DNA from: Massilia sp. NR 4-1
Lineage (GTDB): Bacteria > Pseudomonadota > Gammaproteobacteria > Burkholderiales > Burkholderiaceae_D
Assembly (NCBI RefSeq): GCF_001191005.1
Contig: NZ_CP012201.1
Coordinates: forward strand, 1,302,001-1,366,000
Reading direction: 5' to 3'
DNA length: 64,000 bases
The position numbers and the translations under genes were made by a program. This document shows, piece by piece, positions 60,687-64,000 of the stretch. Each line of letters begins with the position of its first letter. Positions within the stretch are counted from its first letter, which is position 1. The notes beneath the pieces are model-generated. The model did not search any database. It was not told where the DNA came from and saw only the letters and a list, made by a program, of their open reading frames with translations.

Positions 60687-62435
60687 TCAGGAATTGCTGC
60701 ATATAAAGCTGGAAGCTGAATTGATATCACCGCTACCCTTGTACTTTGGCCAGGACGGATATGGGCAGAGCGGGCGCGAGCGGCCACGTGTTGCGGATAC
60801 CGTGTCCGTGCTTGGGAGCGTATCTGGCGCTACGCCGTTGGTGACCCAGTTGTCCAGCGCCTTCAGCGCGTCCCATGCCGGCACATACGCGCCAACACCG
60901 TGCCCAAAGCCGGGTACGCTGTAATACCGTATGAAGTTATTAACTGTCTGTTGGCCCATGCGCGTCCCGACAGTCTTAAAATAATCCGTGGTCGCATTCG
61001 GGCTGACTGCCGTATCGGCTGCGCCATGAAGCAGTATCAGCTTGCCGCCGCGGGCATTGAATGCCGATAGATCAGGATTTGTTGCCCCAATGATTTTGGA
61101 CAAATCGACCACACGTTGCTGGTATTTTCCTGGATTAACTGGATCAAAGCCGAGTGCCGGATAGTTTGCATCGCGGGTAACGAAATAGCGGAGCCATTGC
61201 ACGCCTTGGGCAAAGAGATACCCGTTCGGAATCGCCCCCGGTGTGTCGAGTAATACTTCCGAGGTGCCGAGTCCCAGCCCCGCAGTGCTGATAAGGCTGA
61301 AGTCAGCACCTTCAAAGGCATTGTAACCAGCATACCGCCTTACATCGTCAGCCAAGGCGTATGGCAGCTCCAGTCCTTCATGCAGTAGATCGATGACTGC
61401 CAATTGAGCATCGGATAAGCAGCTATCGCCGGTATCCTGGCCGCCTGGGCAACGAAGCGAGGCGCGCGTTGTCGCGGCAATCGCTTTGCAGGCGCCAATA
61501 TTCGACACGATTCCGTCGCTTGCCCCGTCGAGAGCATCGCAAGCGGACGTTGCGACCTGCTTGACTAAAACTTGTTTTGCGGGATTGAGATAGCCTCCAG
61601 CCACCTGATAGTTTGCTTTGCCAACAGGAAGGCCAATCATCCGAAGCCCGGTGAAGAAGGCACTGGGAGAGCCGGCAAATGCTCCGTCGTAGTCGGCGGG
61701 AAAACGCTGAATGGCGGTGAGGCTTTCACGTCCTCCCGTAGAGCCTCCGGCAAAGTAACTCTTGAAATCGACCTTTCGGCCAAAATAGCGCCGCAGGACT
61801 ACGGCAACCGCGTCATGAGTTTTCTTGATATGCGCGTAACCGTAATTGATGAGTGCTTCGTCGTTACTTGCAAACGAAGCATCGACTACGCCATTGACGC
61901 TTTGGTGTCCCGAATCGCTACCGTAGGTGGCGTAGCCTTGTGCCAGGGGCGTTAAATCGGTTGGCGCGAAGGGGATGCCAGCTAGCCCGGTCACAACAGC
62001 CCCGTTGTATCCCCCTCCCCCCATTTGCAGCGCGCGATGATTCCAGTTCTTTGGGATATTCAGCTGGAACTGGATATCTGGCGCAGTCGGATCGACGGGC
62101 TTAATCGCTCCTTTGAGCATGCAGTACTCGCCGTTCGTATTGCCGCTGGCGGTGGCTGAAATCATTGCGGCGGATGTGATGCTCGCTCCGGACGTCGGCA
62201 GCCCGATGGAAGATGATGGAATAGCGTATCCGGCCAGGATGGAACAGGCGACTGCAGAATCCCCATTATTGGCGGCAAGTAATCCGTCCTGTTCGATGGA
62301 AAAGTCACTGTTGCCGCAGGCTGCGAGGGTCAGGGCCACTGCGCCAGTAACTACGATCAATACTTGGCGCTTCCTGGTAGTTGTTTTGCTTTCCTGCTTG
62401 TGTGAATCCGACGCATCAATGTTCAGTTTATTCAT
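60687..62435 (-). CDS. Tannase/feruloyl esterase family lipoprotein
   Basis: A lipobox (LTLAACGN) near residue 40 predicts a lipoprotein. The body has the family features: YFAGGSTGGRESLTAIQRFP with the nucleophile serine, ACDALDGASDGIVSN cysteine/calcium loop, LILLHGAADTAVSP with the aspartate, and PGFGHGVGAY with the histidine. It hydrolyses galloyl, feruloyl or related plant esters at the cell surface. ATG at 62435 is preferred to a TTG at 62468. Confidence 0.88.
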   Translation of the reverse strand: MNKLNIDASDSHKQESKTTTRKRQVLIVVTGAVALTLAACGNSDFSIEQDGLLAANNGDSAVACSILAGYAIPSSSIGLPTSGASITSAAMISATASGNTNGEYCMLKGAIKPVDPTAPDIQFQLNIPKNWNHRALQMGGGGYNGAVVTGLAGIPFAPTDLTPLAQGYATYGSDSGHQSVNGVVDASFASNDEALINYGYAHIKKTHDAVAVVLRRYFGRKVDFKSYFAGGSTGGRESLTAIQRFPADYDGAFAGSPSAFFTGLRMIGLPVGKANYQVAGGYLNPAKQVLVKQVATSACDALDGASDGIVSNIGACKAIAATTRASLRCPGGQDTGDSCLSDAQLAVIDLLHEGLELPYALADDVRRYAGYNAFEGADFSLISTAGLGLGTSEVLLDTPGAIPNGYLFAQGVQWLRYFVTRDANYPALGFDPVNPGKYQQRVVDLSKIIGATNPDLSAFNARGGKLILLHGAADTAVSPNATTDYFKTVGTRMGQQTVNNFIRYYSVPGFGHGVGAYVPAWDALKALDNWVTNGVAPDTLPSTDTVSATRGRSRPLCPYPSWPKYKGSGDINSASSFICSNS

Positions 62436-62518
62436 AGTGTTTTTATTGGTAAGAAACAAAGTTTGCAACCTTTCAGTCGAAGTTGCAATTGCTGCAATAC
62501 TGCGCTATCCCCCCTGCC

Positions 62519-62662
62519 GCTGCTGAAACGTTGCTGGGCGTTGCACCGGAAACTATCAAACCACACGTGAAGAATATTTTCACTAAGTTAAATGTAATCT
62601 GGTATCAACAGATCGTGCAAGTGCACAAGATATGGCTATGCCCGACCGGGTCAACAATTTGA
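62519..62662 (+). pseudogene. Remnant of a LuxR-family HTH
   Basis: The frame reads AAETLLGVAPETIKPHVKNI, then FTKLNV, matching the recognition region of GerE/LuxR HTH domains (xLGVAPETVKSHVKNIFxKL). After that it drifts (IWYQQIVQVHKIW) to a stop at 62660-62662. There is no start codon and no upstream domain, so it is a decayed gene end, overlapping the arsR promoter. Confidence 0.65.
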
Positions 62663-62688
62663 CATTTCCAGAAAACTCGAAATATACT
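62659..62688 (+). promoter_or_regulatory. Promoter of the arsenic operon
   Basis: -35 TTGACA (62659-62664) and -10 TATACT (62683-62688) with an 18-bp spacer lie 30 bp before the arsR start. The ArsR site probably overlaps the TTTCCAGAAAACTCGAAA stretch (62665-62682), but a clear palindrome is not seen. Confidence 0.7.
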
Positions 62689-62718
62689 CCGGACATCACT
62701 TCTTCGGACGCATCTGAT

Positions 62719-63063
62719 ATGGAAACCAAAAACGCCCTGGCTGCACTCGCCGCCTTAGCCCAGGAGTCCCGCCTGGCGGTGTTCCGGCTGCTGGTGCAGG
62801 CGGGACCAGACGGCATGGTGGCCAGCAAGATCAGCGAGGCGTTGGATATGCCCGCTTCATCGCTGTCCTTTCACCTGAAGGAGCTGACCCGCGCAAATCT
62901 GATCAGCCCCTGCCAGGACGGCCGTTTCGTCATCTACACCGCGCAATTCGACACCATGAATGCCTTGCTGGCCTTCCTGACCGAGAACTGCTGCGGCGGC
63001 ACTCCCTGCTCGCCTGACGGCACTTCCTGCCAACCCGGCAAGGCGGCAACGGCCGGTTGCTGA
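62719..63063 (+). CDS. arsR: Arsenic-responsive ArsR repressor
   Basis: This 114-residue winged-HTH protein (ALAQESRLAVFRLLVQAGPDG; ASSLSFHLKELTRANLI) has a C-terminal cysteine cluster (ENCCGGTPC...SCQP) suited to As(III), at a different place from the E. coli ArsR site. ATG at 62719 is chosen because the domain starts there; the longer frame covers the promoter. It is the first gene of arsR-arsC-arsB. Confidence 0.9.
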   Translation: METKNALAALAALAQESRLAVFRLLVQAGPDGMVASKISEALDMPASSLSFHLKELTRANLISPCQDGRFVIYTAQFDTMNALLAFLTENCCGGTPCSPDGTSCQPGKAATAGC

Positions 63064-63111
63064 ACCGGCCGCGCAATCGGCCGTTCCATTCTTCACCCAC
63101 TGGAATCTGAT

Positions 63112-63591
63112 ATGAACGTTCTGTTTCTCTGCACGGGAAACTCGTGCCGCTCCGTTCTGAGCGAAGCCATCTTCAATCACCTCGCCCCGGAAGGCTTGCG
63201 CGCCATCAGTGCAGGGAGCCAACCGGCTGGCCAGCTGCACCCGCGCGCCGTCGCGCTGCTCCAGCGCAAAGGCATCTCTACCGAAGGGTATTTCAGCAAG
63301 TCCTGGGACAATCTGCCGCTCACGCCCCAGATTCTCGTCACGGTATGCGGCAGCGCCGCCGGAGAAACCTGTCCAGCCTATCTCGGACCGGTATTGCGTA
63401 CCCACTGGGGCGTTGACGATCCCAGCCATGTCGTCGGCAGCGAGGAGGAAATCGAGACTGCATTCGAGCAAGCCTATGCCATCATCCGCGCCCGCATCGA
63501 AGCCTTCCTGGCCTTACCACTGGCCGCGCTGCAACAGGATAAGGCCCAGTTCAAAGCAGAACTCGACCGCATCGGCACGCTGCTGGCCTGA
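63112..63591 (+). CDS. arsC: Arsenate reductase, LMW-phosphatase type
   Basis: The protein has the P-loop CTGNSCR (Cys7-x5-Arg13) and later Cys79 and Cys87 in VTVCGSAAGETCPAY, matching the three-cysteine thioredoxin-coupled ArsC. It reduces arsenate to arsenite for export by the next gene. Length 159 residues is slightly longer than the usual 130-140 because of a C-terminal helix. Confidence 0.88.
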   Translation: MNVLFLCTGNSCRSVLSEAIFNHLAPEGLRAISAGSQPAGQLHPRAVALLQRKGISTEGYFSKSWDNLPLTPQILVTVCGSAAGETCPAYLGPVLRTHWGVDDPSHVVGSEEEIETAFEQAYAIIRARIEAFLALPLAALQQDKAQFKAELDRIGTLLA

Positions 63592-63707
63592 GCGCCATAC
63601 CACACCTTCCTGGCGCGGCATGCCATCAAGGCACCGTGCTGGCTGCCTGTACAACATCGCCCGGCTAACAACCGGCCGACACTATTCCACCGTCCTAAGG
63701 ATAAGCC

Positions 63708-64000
63708 GTGCTGACCGCATTTCTGATCTTCCTCGCCACTCTCATTTTCGTCATCTGGCAGCCACGCGGCCTGGGGATCGGCTGGAGTGCTTGCGCCGGC
63801 GCGGCCGTCGCCCTGCTGGCGGGCGTCATCCAGTTTTCCGACATTCCCGTGGTCTGGCACATCGTCTGGAATGCCACCGGCACCTTTGTCGCGGTGATCA
63901 TCATCAGCCTGCTGCTAGACAAGGCCGGCTTCTTCGAATGGGCCGCGCTGCACGTTGCGCGCTGGGGCAAGGGCAACGGCAAGCGCCTGTTCGTCCTGCT
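63708..64000 (+). CDS. arsB: Arsenite efflux permease, N-terminal part (cut at right edge)
   Basis: GTG at 63708, with AAGG 8-11 bases upstream, opens a hydrophobic frame to the window end: LTAFLIFLATLIFVIWQPRG, then GIGWSACAGAAVALLAGVIQ and VVWHIVWNATGTFVAVIIIS, typical of ArsB membrane segments. The position after arsR-arsC supports it. Only 97 codons are visible. Confidence 0.88.
   Translation, partial: MLTAFLIFLATLIFVIWQPRGLGIGWSACAGAAVALLAGVIQFSDIPVVWHIVWNATGTFVAVIIISLLLDKAGFFEWAALHVARWGKGNGKRLFVL

Overview
The window looks like a chromosome segment of a Massilia/Duganella/Janthinobacterium-type betaproteobacterium (Oxalobacteraceae). This rests on the high GC, the ygfZ // mltG-tmk-holB-pilZ-tatD block, DUF4936 and TRAP-less accessory genes of that family, and intergenic hairpins carrying a GTGCC(TGACAC) core. 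The genus is inferred from gene content, not measured.

Positions 1-11.6 kb hold a broken-off HTH gene, a beta-propeller protein, a secreted DUF4214/beta-helix protein, then a housekeeping region (NRDE, DUF4936, ygfZ, mltG, tmk, holB, pilZ, GNAT, tatD, ankyrin, methyltransferase). From 11.6 to 37.9 kb come a repeat-containing DUF2799 lipoprotein, an MCP, a stand-alone EF-G, an EAL-type c-di-GMP phosphodiesterase, an outer-membrane barrel, a TPR protein, several small regulator/transporter/oxygenase units, rlhA, a molbindin, a copper/silver-type cusCBA efflux operon, and an ArsR-AHSA1-membrane-DUF1801 operon with a clear paired operator. From 37.9 to 49.3 kb are a lower-GC 772-residue orphan that looks like a secreted effector, an SDR, LysR, MFS, a hybrid-free propeller histidine kinase, an OsmC-YcaO fusion and a small orphan.

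The most interesting part is 49.3-60.7 kb. A tyrosine recombinase with a perfect LexA-box core (CTGT-N8-ACAG) just downstream of its -10 box ends 23 bp before a 28-bp sequence matching the chromosome-dimer-resolution site dif. A complete filamentous phage (inovirus) of about 7.6 kb follows, bounded by an exact 20-bp repeat (50675-50694 and 58305-58324) made of the dif central region, the XerD arm and three further bases. Its genes run leftwards: small ORF, Rep, ssDNA-binding protein, a membrane protein, pVIII coat, terminator, 27-residue minor coat, pIII, pVI, pI/Zot, its own pIV secretin and a small DNA-binding protein. A divergent DUF3693-type repressor runs rightwards through the attachment core, so integration swaps its C-terminus; the phage-side continuation and a matching terminator are found at the other end of the prophage. 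Directly beyond the prophage is an unrecognised 648-residue gene, translationally coupled to a tiny upstream ORF.

The window closes with a tannase/feruloyl-esterase lipoprotein, a decayed LuxR-type HTH fragment, and an arsenic operon arsR-arsC-arsB, the last gene running off the end.
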